In this document: piece by piece, positions 20,581 through 32,539 of the stretch
How positions within the stretch are numbered: position 1 is the first letter of the stretch
Layout: every line of letters starts with the position of its first letter
Source: Cryptomeria japonica
Taxonomy: Eukaryota > Streptophyta > Pinopsida > Cupressales > Cupressaceae
NCBI RefSeq assembly: GCF_030272615.1
Contig: NC_081415.1
Location: 233,003,303 to 233,067,302 of the forward strand
Reading direction: 5' to 3'
DNA length: 64,000 bases
Position numbers and translations under genes: made by a program
The notes under the pieces: model-generated
The model's database searches: none
Told to the model about the DNA's origin: nothing
What the model saw: the letters and a program-made list of their open reading frames with translations, nothing else

Positions 20581-23303
20581 TCCACCTGTTGATAGAGGCA
20601 GTGCCAATCGAGACATTGAGATCATGTTATCTGAGCCTTCAGGCCTGTTTTATAATTATTGTATTTGGACACATTACCATTTTTTAGTTATATATATGAT
20701 ATGTAGTTTTTTTTGGCGGTGATCTATTATTCTTTTTTTTCCATGTATGTTGTATGATGCTATGAGTTATGCGATACATGTCTATATGATTTATAAGTGA
20801 TGCTTATGAATGCAATGGTTTCTACATGATTTATGATGTAATAATGAATGAATGGTTTAAGGCTTTCTATATGATTTATGAATGATGTTTATGAATGATG
20901 GCCATTAAATGCAATACAAATGTAATTTAAACTATATGAATGCAACTTAAAACTATATGGATGCACTTAAAACTATATGGATGCACTTTTGTTTTTGTAT
21001 GATAATGCTAGAATATTCTTTTAACTCAGATGTACCTTGAAGAAATGTTAGTAAGATGAGAGAAATAAGAGACTGATGAAAGAATAATGTTAGATGATAG
21101 AAAAATGATTTAGAAAGAGATGATAAATCAACAAACTATCAATAAAAAAATGAGATGAGAATGAGAATGAATGATTCATGAACCTGTGCCATTATTTATT
21201 GCACAATATATATTCATCACTGAGCCTTATTATTGAAAAATGGAGCTTAGCACATTAGGGTATAAGGAACCAAGATGTAAATATATCTCATTGAAGAAAC
21301 AAACATGTAGCAGACAAGGAGTGAAACCCTCCATTCTGGGAAATACACTAGGGGTCGAGGTATGAGTGACATTCACAAGTTGAATGCTCCTATCACATAC
21401 ACCCACTAGAGAAATTTACCTATAACTTCATTGGTTCACACCACAAACAACAAACAAAGAAAAAATTAATTCCCATCATGTTTCCTCTAGTCACTTGTGG
21501 ACATCCTTGAGTAGCATAGGAACACAATCTGTCACCAAATGATAAAAGATAAAGATTGACCCAGACAAAATTCAATAGCTATACCAATCTTGTACCTTTG
21601 TTTTTAGTTGCTTGTTGTGATAGTTGATAATGTTTGATCTTAGAAAGTTGCGGACCCCATTTAAGACTAACCTGTCTGATTTCGAGTGTATCCTCTTCTG
21701 TTTAAGACAAGTTAATGATCACTTGATATGGATATGATACGATTGATAAGACAGTTTGATCAGTTGATTGCAGATGTTTGATTAGATAGTCGTATCCTTT
21801 GTTAACTTCATGTGAAGTGTTAGCTGGATATCTGCTAGGGTATTTGTTTCTTGCGAGACTTTTTATTGCAAGTTTTTTGATTAATTTTTTATTGTTTTTT
21901 GGATTTTGTGGATTGATATTTGAATGTTTTTGGATTGATTTTTTTAGGACAGTATATGGATGTTTTAAGATTTTTTTAGGACTTTTTATGTTTTTTAGGA
22001 TTTTTTTTCAGGACTTTTTATGATTTTTATGATTTTTATGTTTTTCACTGTTTTTTTAATTTTTATGTTTTTCACCGTTTTTTTAATTTTTATGTTTTTC
22101 ACCTTTTTTTTAATTTTTATGTTTTTCACTGTTTTTGGATTTTTTCAGGACTTTATATGATTTTTTAGGATTTTTTCAGGTATGCCCCAGTGTGTAGACC
22201 TGTATGACATGATGATCTGCAGAATGCATCTGGAGACAATGAATTTTTGACATGACCTATGTTAATGCAATATGCATGATGAAGATGCATTTCCTATTTG
22301 AACAAGGATGATTGTGTTTGTTCAGCATTTTGTAATACACCAATTGAATTGGAGGTACAAAAAATTTCATAGATAAGAAGTCAATTGATTCATAAGGTCC
22401 CGTGGAACATCCAAATTAACACACATAGTGACAAGGATTTACAAATGGAGACATAGAAAACTTCCCCATTGGTTCTTGAAACTTTGATCTTCTTTTGACT
22501 ATCTATGTGCAAATGAGTTAATTCCTTCTCTTGTGTTCACTATAGATCCTTAGCATCCTATATGACTAGCTACATGGATTATTCTAACTTCAAAAGCATT
22601 TTGAATAGAGCCTCGCTAGTAGCAAGCTTTTAGAGCTCTGACGAGGTTATAGATTGTAATTTCTCAAATATTGCTCCATCACTAGTAGGCGTTCATAGCC
22701 TTGATGGAGTTACTTGCATGTTCCCATAGTCAAGTTTTTTGTCACACTTTGTAAGCGTGATATTTTAGTTATATATCATTTCTATTTTGCCTTGAGATGG
22801 ATATTTGGCATAACACTTTTTCTTTTTTATTTTCTTGTCTTGACTTGTAAGTAATGAAACCTACTTGGGTGTGACAATTACAATGGCGTTGAAGTAGAGT
22901 TTTAGATCTTTCACTAGTCATATGATCAACTAGGTATCTAGAATGAATTACAGATTTTGTTTATGTGTGAGATATAGCAATTGATAGATTTTTGGTTAAC
23001 AAGTCTCAAATAGTGAAATCACTATCCAACCATAAGTAAAGCATCATCACAGGGTAATGTTGAAAATGAATGACCTTAGGACCTCAAAGACTTCATGTCT
23101 GAATATCCAAGAAAGGAGATGACCCTTGTTTCTGTTGAATGCAAACAAATGGTAAACTTGGACAGTTGCCTTATTTTATTGATGCTGCTATATGTAATGA
23201 AATTTGTGAATGTGATGCATTTGAAAAAGAAACTATATGTGATGCAGTGCTTTGAATAAAATGATATGCAATGCGAAAAGTAAAACCTAAACTAACCCAA
23301 CCC
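20581..23303. other. Non-coding region of Gypsy B between antisense ORF and pol end
   Basis: About 2.7 kb with no supported coding region on either strand. It is AT-rich and contains repeated ATGATTTATGAATGATG-like words (20780-20910) and the T-rich repeat at 21930-22175. Its position (3' UTR of B, on the minus strand) fits the long variable 3' UTR of Tat elements. I found no LTR ends or primer site in it. Confidence 0.5.
21930..22175. repeat. T-rich tandem repeat, unit about 27 bp
   Basis: Four neighbouring copies of TTTTTATGTTTTTCACTG plus T8AA (about 22034-22141), flanked by looser copies of TTTTTTAGGACTTTTTATG. It is a simple-sequence-derived minisatellite in the 3' UTR of element B. Confidence 0.75.
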
Positions 23304-23347
23304 TTAGATAAAATATTGTTTAAGGTGCATGTTGTCAGGGAGTGGAT
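23304..23347 (-). pseudogene. Last codons of Gypsy B pol, cut off by A3
   Basis: The minus strand reads PLPDNMHLKQYFI then TAA (23306-23304). It is the usual end of a plant Gypsy integrase ('G..LP...N..HLK.YY') and completes the frame that stops at 31351 (GAYNLAIMEG). A3 sits exactly between. Confidence 0.85.
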
Positions 23348-24484
23348 TGTTAGGCCTAATATGGAAAGCTAATGTACTGAGAGGGGAGGGGTGAATCAGT
23401 ACTCCAAAACCTTTCTTTAATAATAACTTTACTATTATGCATAAACCGAATAGTGCAGTAACATAATATAAAGCTAAAACAAATAGATAACAGTCATACA
23501 TGATTCACTCCATAACACATATATTTTGGCTATGCATTAACTCTTGGTTAGAGAGAAAAACAACGGTAGGGATGGCACCCACAACTTCACTACTGCAATA
23601 TTAAAGAGTGCTTGGTTAGAGCTACATGTTTAGCTATTTCTGATAGCTTACCCTATTAGGAGTATCAAGATCTGTTAGATCTACCTTGCTAAAGGATTTT
23701 ACAAAACTTAATCTAAATGCTGCACCTGGTTAGAGGCTTTATAATTTATAGACTTGATTAGAGTATTTTACCCTGTTAAAGGTTTCTCTTACAACTTCAA
23801 AATATTAAATTAAAATCATTACAAATATCTACAACTTTACATCTGAAATGTTATAGCAGATTCTATGTGCTCAGAATAGATTACCTTGCTTATAGCATAC
23901 CTCGGTAACCCATATAGTAACTCGATAAACCTTCTGTTTACTCTGTTCTTTGACTGTTCTTTGAAAACCTTCTCGGTGACCTCTATGCCTCTGTAACTGT
24001 CTTCTTACACTCATGCACACACTCTTTAATTCTTAACTCATGCTGTATAAATAGATCTCTTATGACGGTAATCTATTCATTGCTTCAATCTTACAAATAT
24101 GATTTATCGAATGAATAACCATGCAAGATATTTCATTGGTTAGATGACCTCAACATCATACACAATCTTAAAGTGCAATTTCCAATGTGATAACGGTTAG
24201 ATGTGCCTTGATCTTGTAACATGTTTTCATATGTATGTCTAGGTTCAATGAATCTAGTAACACGTTTCTCTTAGTGTGTAACAACTCAGTGTGTCATCTT
24301 TGCTGCTTGGTAGATATGTAATGATACTCGGTAGATAGCTTGGTGTATACTGCGCTCTGAGACTACTTTCTTCTGTAACCGACAAGACTGTGCATACCGA
24401 CTGAATATCTCGGTAGTAGTAACCAACTAGAGTATATAGTATAACTTTGACATAAAACTAATGGAAACTTGATAAGTAGTAACA
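23348..24484 (-). repeat. 3' LTR of A3 (1137 bp)
   Basis: TGTTAC ... CCTAACA on the minus strand. It matches 30213-31350 closely, with roughly nine differences in the first 165 plus-strand positions by eye, mostly transitions. It contains the conserved ACTGAGAGGGGAGGGGTGAATCAGT-type block and repeated CTCGGTA words. Confidence 0.92.
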
Positions 24485-24496
24485 ATCTCCCCTTTT
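24485..24496 (-). promoter_or_regulatory. Polypurine tract of A3
   Basis: The minus strand reads AAAAGGGGAGAT directly before the LTR start TGTTACT. It is nearly the same as the Copia E tract AAAGGGGGAGAT at 63449-63460. Confidence 0.88.
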
Positions 24497-24884
24497 GACA
24501 TTAGTTGAGATGTTTGACAAAAACTACTTTCAAAGTTATAACTCAAAATCTATATACTTGCAAAATTTGACTAAACTAACAGTATATACAATAGTCAATG
24601 AAATAATATATCCAAATATACTCCCCTTATCGATATACTGCACAAAACTCTGATTTTGCATGCTTGGTGATCAATGTTTTGTGTGCTACTCTTGATCTTT
24701 GCTTACTGTCTTGTTCACTGCTCTTGGATACTCTGCTTGCTCTGCTCGGTATACTCCCCTTGTATACTATACTCCTTTTGTTTGATTTTATACTTTGATG
24801 CTTTGAATGCTACACTCCCCCAATACTATATTACTCCTCTAATATTATATCATATCACCCCCCCTTTTTGACAAACATCAAAAC

Positions 24885-27800
24885 TTAATTACCATTCGGG
24901 GGTGGTAACTGATCAAAAATGGATTTGTACTTGGTCTGTGCTTTGGTGAGAGCGATAGAGAGTACATTCTTTACACTATCCATTAAAGAATTATGTGCAT
25001 GAATATCGGCCAATAATGATATTAAGCCATCTAGAGTGCTTCCCTCTTGTGTAGTAGATAAGGAGGTGGCTCAGTTGATCTGTTCTTGGACAGATGAAAG
25101 ATGAGGAAGGAATAATGTCTGTAGTGTCATTATATCCATCCTAATCTTGTGTTCTTCATTTCTTAAGTCCAATTGTTGAGCCATGAGCTGTTGGAGCTTT
25201 GTATAAAAATTCTGAACTGAATTTGGCTCTGTGGTCAACTTGCTTGAGAGATCAGTGATCTCTTTCTCAATTGTCTCTATTTTATTCTTAATGTCTTTAA
25301 TGAATAAAGAAAATATTCAGAGTTTCTGAAATAAATAAAGAATGTGCTTGAGTTGAGGAGTCAACTGAGCAATAAATTTGACAAGTTTAACTTTGCCAAT
25401 AGCTATAGCTTTCTGTACCTCTTCTATCATTTTTGCAGTGAGCTCTTTTTCTTTTAGTTTGCTCAAATACTCCAATGCATCTACTCCAGATGTCTCTATT
25501 TTTGTTAGGAGTTCATCCAGTTAAATGTGGATGGCTGCATTTGTTGATATTGTAGCTTCAGGTAGCATATCTATTAAGAGTGCTTTTACCTTCTGAAGTA
25601 CCTTATTTTTCTTTTGAATTGCCATTTTCTTCTCTTGTTCAGCCTTTGCTTTGCATAGTTCACCAAAATCAATGAGTGCTTGCCCCTTCAATTTTGATAT
25701 GTCTACATTGGGCAACACTATTGGTTTTGACAAATCAACTTTAAAACCATGCTTTTTCATCTTCTTTTCTTTACCTTTCACCGATGGAACTAAGACAAAA
25801 GCTTGTGAGGTTTGATGACCCTCGGTAGGTTGCTCGGTAGAGGCAACACTCTGATTGGTTACTTTAGCCTCTGTAGAGTCCTTCGGTGTCTCAATACTCA
25901 GTGTCTCAGTTTCAACATTTGTAGTGCTAGAAGGTGCTTGAGATGTCTGTTCTTGAGTAGTACCTTCTCCTACTGTAGACTTGTGACCTTCGGTGCCTTG
26001 CTCTATGTCATGAGGGGTTTCGGTTGAGATAGGTTGCTTGATCGGTGGATAAGGCTGAACTTGTTCCAAGACTGATTCACTAGATACAAGTTTTGCATAT
26101 GCATTGCCTTCTATCATTTCCTGTTCCGGTGCCTCTATATCCATGACATCTTCATCTATTTGAATGGTGTCAGTAGGGTCTTTCTCGGTAACATCAGGAT
26201 CTTTCTCAGTGACATCAACGATTTCAACTTCAGCTTGCTCATTGACATCCTTGATTTTAAAGATTTCCTGCCACTTTGTTTTTGTCTCATTTTCAACTTC
26301 AATGTGCAGCCCATTCATTAGTTTTAAGGCTCTCTGTTTGACAAGAAACTTTGAGTTGTAGGTTGTCAGATGTTCTTTTATTTTAGCTATTGAACATGTC
26401 AGGAAATAGATGAACCAGACTTCTCTCTCTAATCTATTTCTCCAAGTCCATTGCATACTTCCATCTATTATCAATATGCAAGTAAAGTTCATTTGGAAGT
26501 GACTTTGCTAGTTCTAATGGAGCTAACCGGAATTTTAGAAGTGTGCAGATGATAGCTTCTTCAATTTGTCTCTTCTCATCATTATTTCTGGTTTCATACT
26601 TTACGTATCTGAATGAACCAAATCCTCCATATTCTTTCAGATTAGCACAGAAGTTTTCAACACTATGTACATTTACCTTCTTGCTTTTGACAATCTGAAA
26701 TTTTCTTGCATTCTCTGATTCGATATCACTAGACTCTTTTGCCAAAATGAGTCTCTGAGTAGATTTCTTGTAGGTCTTTGTTACCTTGGGAGCAGTAACA
26801 CTTTTTCTTTTCTTACTCGGTGAGGCTGCAGATGCTCTTGTGTTAGGTTGCTTTGAAGGTGGAGTCAGTGAGGCCTTTGATGTGTCTTGTTTCTTTCTCT
26901 TCAACACTTTTCCCTTAGGCAATTCAATGCTTAGTGTTATTTCTGCCTCTTGGGCTTTAGATTCCTCTTCGGTAATGGTAATGGTGCCTTTGATAGGTGT
27001 AGAGGAAGAGTCTTCTCTGAATTTCTCTGACAATGCCTTTATCATTTTTGTTGCCTTTCTTGTAGCTTTGGGTACTACAATGCTCATCTTTACCTTTTCC
27101 TTTACTTCCTCATAGGTTTCATACCTTAGCTCAATAGCATGCCTCGATAATGTGAGAAATGCATCAATTTGCTGTTGTGTGATGTCAAAGTCAATCTCGT
27201 AACCCATAGGTGACAAAGATTGAGTTCTTGGTTCCACAACATTCACATAATAGTAATCGGTGTCAACTTCAAAACATATATCATTTTTGTATTTCTCTAC
27301 TAGCTGGGGTGGAATGCGGTACCTGTTATGAATTTTCTCTTGAAATTTACTGAAGTAGTCATCCATAATATCATTGAAATTATCACCTAACTTCTTGATG
27401 AAATCATTTATCTGATGGGTGATTGGTCGGTGTAGTTCCCAAACAACTTTACCGACTGATGGAAAGAATTTTTCAAAATAGAAAAACATGCATACAAGTA
27501 ATGATCCAAACTTTAATGTATTAGCTAAGTTGTTTTTCTTCGGCTTCCTGATGGTGTTCAGATTCTCAAACAGGTTCTTCAGCAACACCTCACATAGATC
27601 AATTTTCATTCCCTTTTTCACAATTTTGTAGGCCAGGTCTACTGCTGCACAGGGTACACTATTTTCCCTTGCTGATTGGAAGAAACAGTAACCCATTACT
27701 CTTATGGCAAATTTTAGTTCTTCATCAGTGACATTATTCAGTTTCAATCCTCTGCAATCTGATTCCACTCTGGTTAAACTGATCAATTCCTTCTATGATA

Positions 27801-28248
27801 TCATATTTTGGGCTCGGACATGATCATAAATGGGGTAACCGATAATCAGATGAATGATTTCCTTGGTAATCTTAAATGGTTGCTCTTCTAGCCACATGAA
27901 ATCATCATGAACTCTACTTAGAACAAACTTCACCCACTGGGGTTTGAACACACGGGGATAGGTTAGGGCTTCAGTTAATCCCTCGATCTTGATGTGTTCA
28001 TACTTGCTATTCAATTTACCATTGGTGCACAACTCATCATAGGTGTCTTTAATTTCAACATGACTGAGTTCTTCAACACGACATTTGGTGAAGAATCTCA
28101 CATCCTCGACTAACAACACTCTATCCGGGATGAGTGAAAAAGTGGTTTTGTCATTCGGTTCAGATGCAACTTTGGGAGTCAAAGAGTATTGTAGTGAGGG
28201 CTTCTCTACATTCTTGACAACTATGGGATCTTGGATCTTAGGTGCCAT
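24885..28248 (-). pseudogene. Family A ORF2, unknown protein (A3, most complete copy, about 1,120 codons)
   Basis: Starts at ATG 28248 (MAPKIQDPIVV) and ends at TAA 24885. It is one frame to about 26450 with a single TAG near 27793, then a frameshift, then a second frame with stops near 25520, 25320 and 25070. Parts in order: FVLSRVHDDFMWL...KITKEIIHLIIGYP (about residues 105-140); CEVLLKNLFENL; LKFGSLLVCMFFYF; DICFEV; PRTQSLSPMGYEIDF; a Lys/Ser/Pro-rich basic region; LPNELYLHIDNRWKYAMDLE; a long acidic, Thr/Gln-rich region; and a C-terminal coiled coil ending QLPPPNGN. The first six landmarks recur in A1 and A2. No enzyme motif is visible. It could be an accessory or DNA/chromatin-binding protein; function unknown. 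Confidence 0.75.
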
Positions 28249-28798
28249 TTTAGATTTCAGATAAAAGCTAACAAAGGATCCTTAGGGTTTCAAGATTTTC
28301 AAATGATTGACGCTTTATACTTAGCAGATAATGGCAACTAGATAAGATCAGTAACCAGCTTACGAATGCATTGAGATTGATGTAAATAGCTTGAATTTTC
28401 TTTGTAGGAGGTTTGATTGCCTTAGATTCGCTTTGCTCTGCTCTCTCGAAAACTTGGTAAGTTGAAAATGATCGCGAAAATGCTTTTAAGTACACAATAT
28501 GCCTTATCAAGCTCCGTGTAGGTTAGGTCAAAAACATTAAATGCACTCAGTTCCACTTAATTTTCTTTCCTTTTTCCACTTTAACTGAGTAACCAAACTT
28601 CCTTCATTCACCGACTAGACAGGTTTCCTTTATTCACCGACTTGACAGTTTTCCTGTATAGTGCTTTAAAAGACTTTGACAAAATTTCAAACTTTACTAT
28701 TACATCTTAATTATGCAGATTTGAATTAAGTACATGATAAAATAGGAACTGTTAAGATTTAACCTTGAGATAATGCAGTCCCTTCATACCTTTACCGA
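28249..28798. other. Spacer between A3 ORF1 and ORF2
   Basis: About 550 bases with no supported coding, the counterpart of 1458-1759 in A1 and 45296-45596 in A2. It contains CACCGACT repeats near 28607-28640. Confidence 0.4.
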
Positions 28799-30150
28799 TT
28801 AATTTGGAATAGGTGCACTTGACTCGATAGGTAAGGTGCTTACTTCATTTGACACAATTTCCTTCTTTTTCCAAATCATCTTTAATTTTTCTTTTATTTC
28901 CTCAGTGTCTTTTCTAGGTTGATCTCTGCAATCTCTAGCTAAATGTCCAACTATGTGACAATGAAAACATGCCATACCAGGATTTCTCCATGATCTTCGG
29001 TTGTTCATTCCAAACCTTATAAAGCAGTTGACACTTATATGTCCATATCCTCCACAACATTCACACCATATCCTTGTATTGTAATCCCATGGTACTGCAG
29101 AATACTATCGGTAAGGATCTATGTGAGTTCGGTAACCTCTAGTATTTGCTTGGTGTGCATACCATATATAGTTCTTTTGCTTGAACCAACACGTCTCGGT
29201 ACTATGTCCATATCTATTGTAGTTTTTACAAAACCCTTTGAATTTCACCTTCTGATAATTGTTCACAGACTTTGTCCTACATTGATTAGATGTGTGACCA
29301 TATTTATTGCAATTGTAACAATAACCATTAGACTTAGTGACATTCGGTTGCTTACCTTTTCTTAATTGACACATGTTGGCAGTGTGACCTTGATTTCCAT
29401 AGTAGTTGCAAATAGGCTTCTTTCTTTTGATGTTATTCTTGTTTCCAGCTTGCTTTGATAATTCTCCTCTCTCGGTAGTATGAATTCCCTTCTCGGTAGA
29501 GTCTTTTCCTTTGTAACCGAGTCCTGCATCCTTGTTGGGTCTTCTTGTATTCAGTTGCTCATCCAACATCTTTGATGCTTCATAACTCTTCTTGAGTGTT
29601 TCTTTGGATTTCTTCTCTGATTCAAGTTCATTGGTCAACCTTGATACTTCAAGTTTCAATGCTCGATTCTGATCATTTTCAAAATTGCTTCATGCTGTGC
29701 ATAACCTAGTTGATCTAACAGATTTTGTTGAATTCCAGTCAACCTTGTGATTTCATCATTCTTATCAGATATTAAGACTTCAAGTTGTTGTTTCTCTCTT
29801 TATAGATCTCTTACTTTATCCTCAGCTGTCCTCAATGCATCAAGATTTTTAGTCATCTGTGTGCTGAAATGTTCATGTTCTCTTTTCATTGCTTTCAGTT
29901 GATCAGCCAGTGCTTTGTTATTTTCTTTCAATACTCCAATCATTTCTTTAGTCTCTTCAGATATACTGTTCTTAGATGATGTCTCAATTTGTTCCACTAA
30001 CTCTTGAGAGTCCTGCAAATCATCAGATAATCTTCTTCTCACTTTCAGAGATTTTTGCATTTGCCTTTGCATGTCTACAATCACTTGATTAGCATGATCC
30101 AGTTCTTCTTGTAGATATACAATCCTCCAAGATTGTTTATAGCCTTCCAT
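28799..30150 (-). pseudogene. Family A ORF1: coiled-coil, five-knuckle CCHC protein (A3 copy)
   Basis: The start is the ATG at 30150 (MEGYKQSWRIVYLQ). A long heptad-rich coiled coil (QEELDHANQVIVDMQRQM, EETKEMIGVLKENNKALADQ) runs to about 29700 with two stops and a frameshift. Then come five knuckle-like motifs: CNYYGNQGHTANMC, CYNCNKYGHTSNQC, CKNYNRYGHSTETC, CECCGGYGHISVNC and CFHCHIVGHLARDC. The first and third have Tyr at the second Cys. The Gag-like role (binding element RNA) is inferred from the knuckles and from the position just after the primer site. No capsid fold is recognisable. Confidence 0.75.
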
Positions 30151-30198
30151 TGATAAGATCTTTCTCTTTAGGCAGTTAAACCCTTTTCCAAGATTGAA

Positions 30199-30211
30199 GC
30201 TTTGATACCAA
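30199..30211 (-). promoter_or_regulatory. Primer binding site of A3
   Basis: The minus strand reads TTGGTATCAAAGC next to the LTR end CCTAACA. It is one base away from the TTGGTATCAGAGC of A1 and Copia E. Confidence 0.88.
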
Positions 30212-30212
30212 T

Positions 30213-31350
30213 TGTTAGGCCCAATATAGAAAGCTAATGTACTGAGAGGGGAGGGGTGAATCAGTACTCCAAAACCTTTCTTTAATAATAAATTTACTAT
30301 TATGCATAAATAAAATAGTGCAGTAACATTGTATAAAGCTAAAATAAATAGATAACAATCATACATGATTCACTCCATAACACATATATTTTGGTTACGC
30401 ATAAACTCTTGGTTAGAGAGAAAAACTGCGGTGGGGATGGCACCCACAACTTCACTACTATAATAATAAAGAGTGCCCAGTTAGAGCTACATGTTTAGCT
30501 ATTTCTGATAGTTTACCCTGTTACGAGTATCAAGATCTGTTAGATCTACCTTGCTAAAGGATTTTACAACACTTAATCTAAATGTTGCACCTGGTTAGAG
30601 GCTTTACAATTTATAGACTTGATTAGAGTCTTTTACCCTATTAAAGGTTTCTCTTACAACTTCAAAATATTACATTAAAATCATTACAAATATCTGCAAC
30701 TTTACATCTGAAATGTTATAGCAGATTCTATGTGCTCAGAATAGATTACCTTGCTTATAGCATACCTTGGTAACCCATATAGTAACTCGGTAAACCCTTA
30801 TGTTTACTCTGTTCTTCGACTGTTCTCTGAAAACCTTCTCAGTGACCTCTGTGCCTCTATAACCTTCTTCTTAAACTCATGCACACACTCTTTAATTCTT
30901 AACTCATGCTGTATAAATAGATCTCTTATGACCGTGATCTATTCATTGCTTCAATCTTACAAATATGATTTATTGAATGAATAACCATGCAAGATATTTC
31001 ATTGGTTAGATGACCTCAACATCATACACAATCTTTAAGTGCAATTTCCAATGTGATAATGGTTAGATGTGCCTCGATCTTGTAACACATTTTCATATGT
31101 ATGTCTAGGTTCAATGAATCTGGTAACACATGTCACTCGGTGTGTAACAACTCAGTGTGTCATCTTTGCTGCTCGGTAGATATGTAATGATACTCGGTAG
31201 ACAGCTCGGTGTATATTGCGCTCTGAGACTACTTTCTTCTGTAATCAACTAGACTGTGTATATCGACTGAATATCTCGGTAGTAGTAACCGACTAGAGTA
31301 TATAGTATAACTTTGACATAAAACTAATGGCAACTTGATAAGTAGTAACA
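30213..31350 (-). repeat. 5' LTR of A3 (1138 bp)
   Basis: Partner of 23348-24484 with TG...CA ends. Its outer edge at 31350 abuts the integrase frame of Gypsy B at the codons MEG. Confidence 0.92.
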
Positions 31351-32400
31351 ATCTCCCTCCATGATAGCCAAATTGTATGCTCCATTTCCAATAACCCTTG
31401 TTATGATAAAAGGATCTAGCAAGTTAGGTTCAAACTTCCTTGACTTTTCTTGTTCCACTAGGTTCTCTTGAGAACTACATCTCCCACTTAAAAATTCCTT
31501 GGGCATACTTGTTTATTGTAACTCCTTCTCAGTTTGTTCTGGTAACCTTACAAATGATTTAAAGCAGTTTGTCTCTTTTCATCAAGCATTTCAAGATCTT
31601 GTAATCTTGCAACTCGATAGTCTTCCTCTAATATGATGTTTTTTAAGGAGACTCTTAAAGACAGTAGTTCTATTTCAATATGTAGTATCGCTTCTATACC
31701 ATAGACCAATGAATATGGTGTTGCTCCTATAGGGGTGTATACTCCTATTCTATAACCCCAAAGAGTGGGATTTAACTGGAGATGCCAGTCCTGTCCTGCG
31801 TCAGTGACAACTTTCTTTAGGATCTTCAATATTGTCGTGTTTGTTGCCTATGCTTGTCCATTGCTTTGCAGATAATATGGTGTTGCAAATCTCAGTTGTA
31901 TTTGAAAATTTTCACACAATCCTCTCATTTCTTGATTTTTGAATGGACGTCCATTGTCTGTCACTATGCACATTGGAATCCCATATTGACATATATTGTA
32001 ATTAAGCATGAACTTTGGTATTTTCTTACCAGTGGTGTATGTAAGGGGAATTGCCTCGACCCATTTAGTAAAATACTCAGTAGCTATTAAGATGAATTTG
32101 TGGCCATTGGAAGAAGTAGGATTGACTTTACCAACTAGATCTAACCTCCATTGTGAAAATGGCCATGGTAATGTAATAGGTTGAAGATCTTGTGCCGGTG
32201 CATGAATGAGGTCTCCATGCATTTGACATTGTTTACATTTTTGTACATATTTATTGGAATCCTTTTCCATAGTTGGCCAATAGTAACCAGTTCTTAACAA
32301 TTTCTTTGATAGTGGCGGGCCACTTTGATGTGCCATACAAATTCCATCATGTACCTCCTTTAGGGCATGTTGTGCTTCTTCTCTTTAAGACATTGGAGAA
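31351..32400 (-). pseudogene. Gypsy B integrase
   Basis: From the right: an H..H zinc region (VHDGICMAHQSG), KKLLRTGYYWPTMEKDS and KCKQC. The catalytic core has WRLDLVGKVNP (first Asp), TDNGRPF (second Asp) and SNGQA then TAG at about 31848, where the catalytic Glu is expected, so the DDE triad is broken. The part to 31548 includes WGYRIGVYTPIGATPYSLVYG. The C-terminal module reads KFEPNLLDPFIITRV and GAYNLAIMEG, and is cut at 31351 by A3. In relatives this enzyme inserts the element cDNA. Confidence 0.88.
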
Positions 32401-32539
32401 GGGTTCCGTCAAAGCCCTTTTTATACAATGTGTCAGCAATAATAGTGTGTCTGGATGCCTGACAAATAAGAGTTTTCTTTTGATTTATAGACAAATTAGG
32501 AGACATATACTGAGCATGTCAGTATGTGTATACCTCATT

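Larger units (their letters stand above)
23348..31350 (-). mobile_element. Family A LTR element, complete copy A3 (8,003 bp), no pol
   Basis: Minus-strand element with both LTRs (23348-24484 and 30213-31350), a Met-type primer site (30199-30211), a purine tract (24485-24496), ORF1 (coiled coil and CCHC array) and a long ORF2 of unknown function. The 5.7-kb interior has no protease, RT, RNase H or integrase motif in any frame, so the element is non-autonomous by structure, not merely by decay. It inserted into the last codons of Gypsy B pol. A clean 5-bp target duplication is not visible: the flanks are GAGAT and ATCCA, sharing only AT. Confidence 0.88.

Noticed and set aside
20581-23303. 3' LTR of Gypsy B between the PMD ORF and the pol end
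   Set aside because: No TG/CA ends, purine tract or similarity to 41857-43049 was seen here; the true 3' LTR is at 5273-6622.
24674-24871. Cys/Leu-rich plus-strand ORF next to the A3 LTR
   Set aside because: It overlaps the end of the A3 interior just before the purine tract, antisense and without any motif beyond simple composition.
25812-27115. Plus-strand ORFs opposite family A ORF2
   Set aside because: Shadow frames of the minus-strand ORF2, low complexity and not conserved in A1 or A2.
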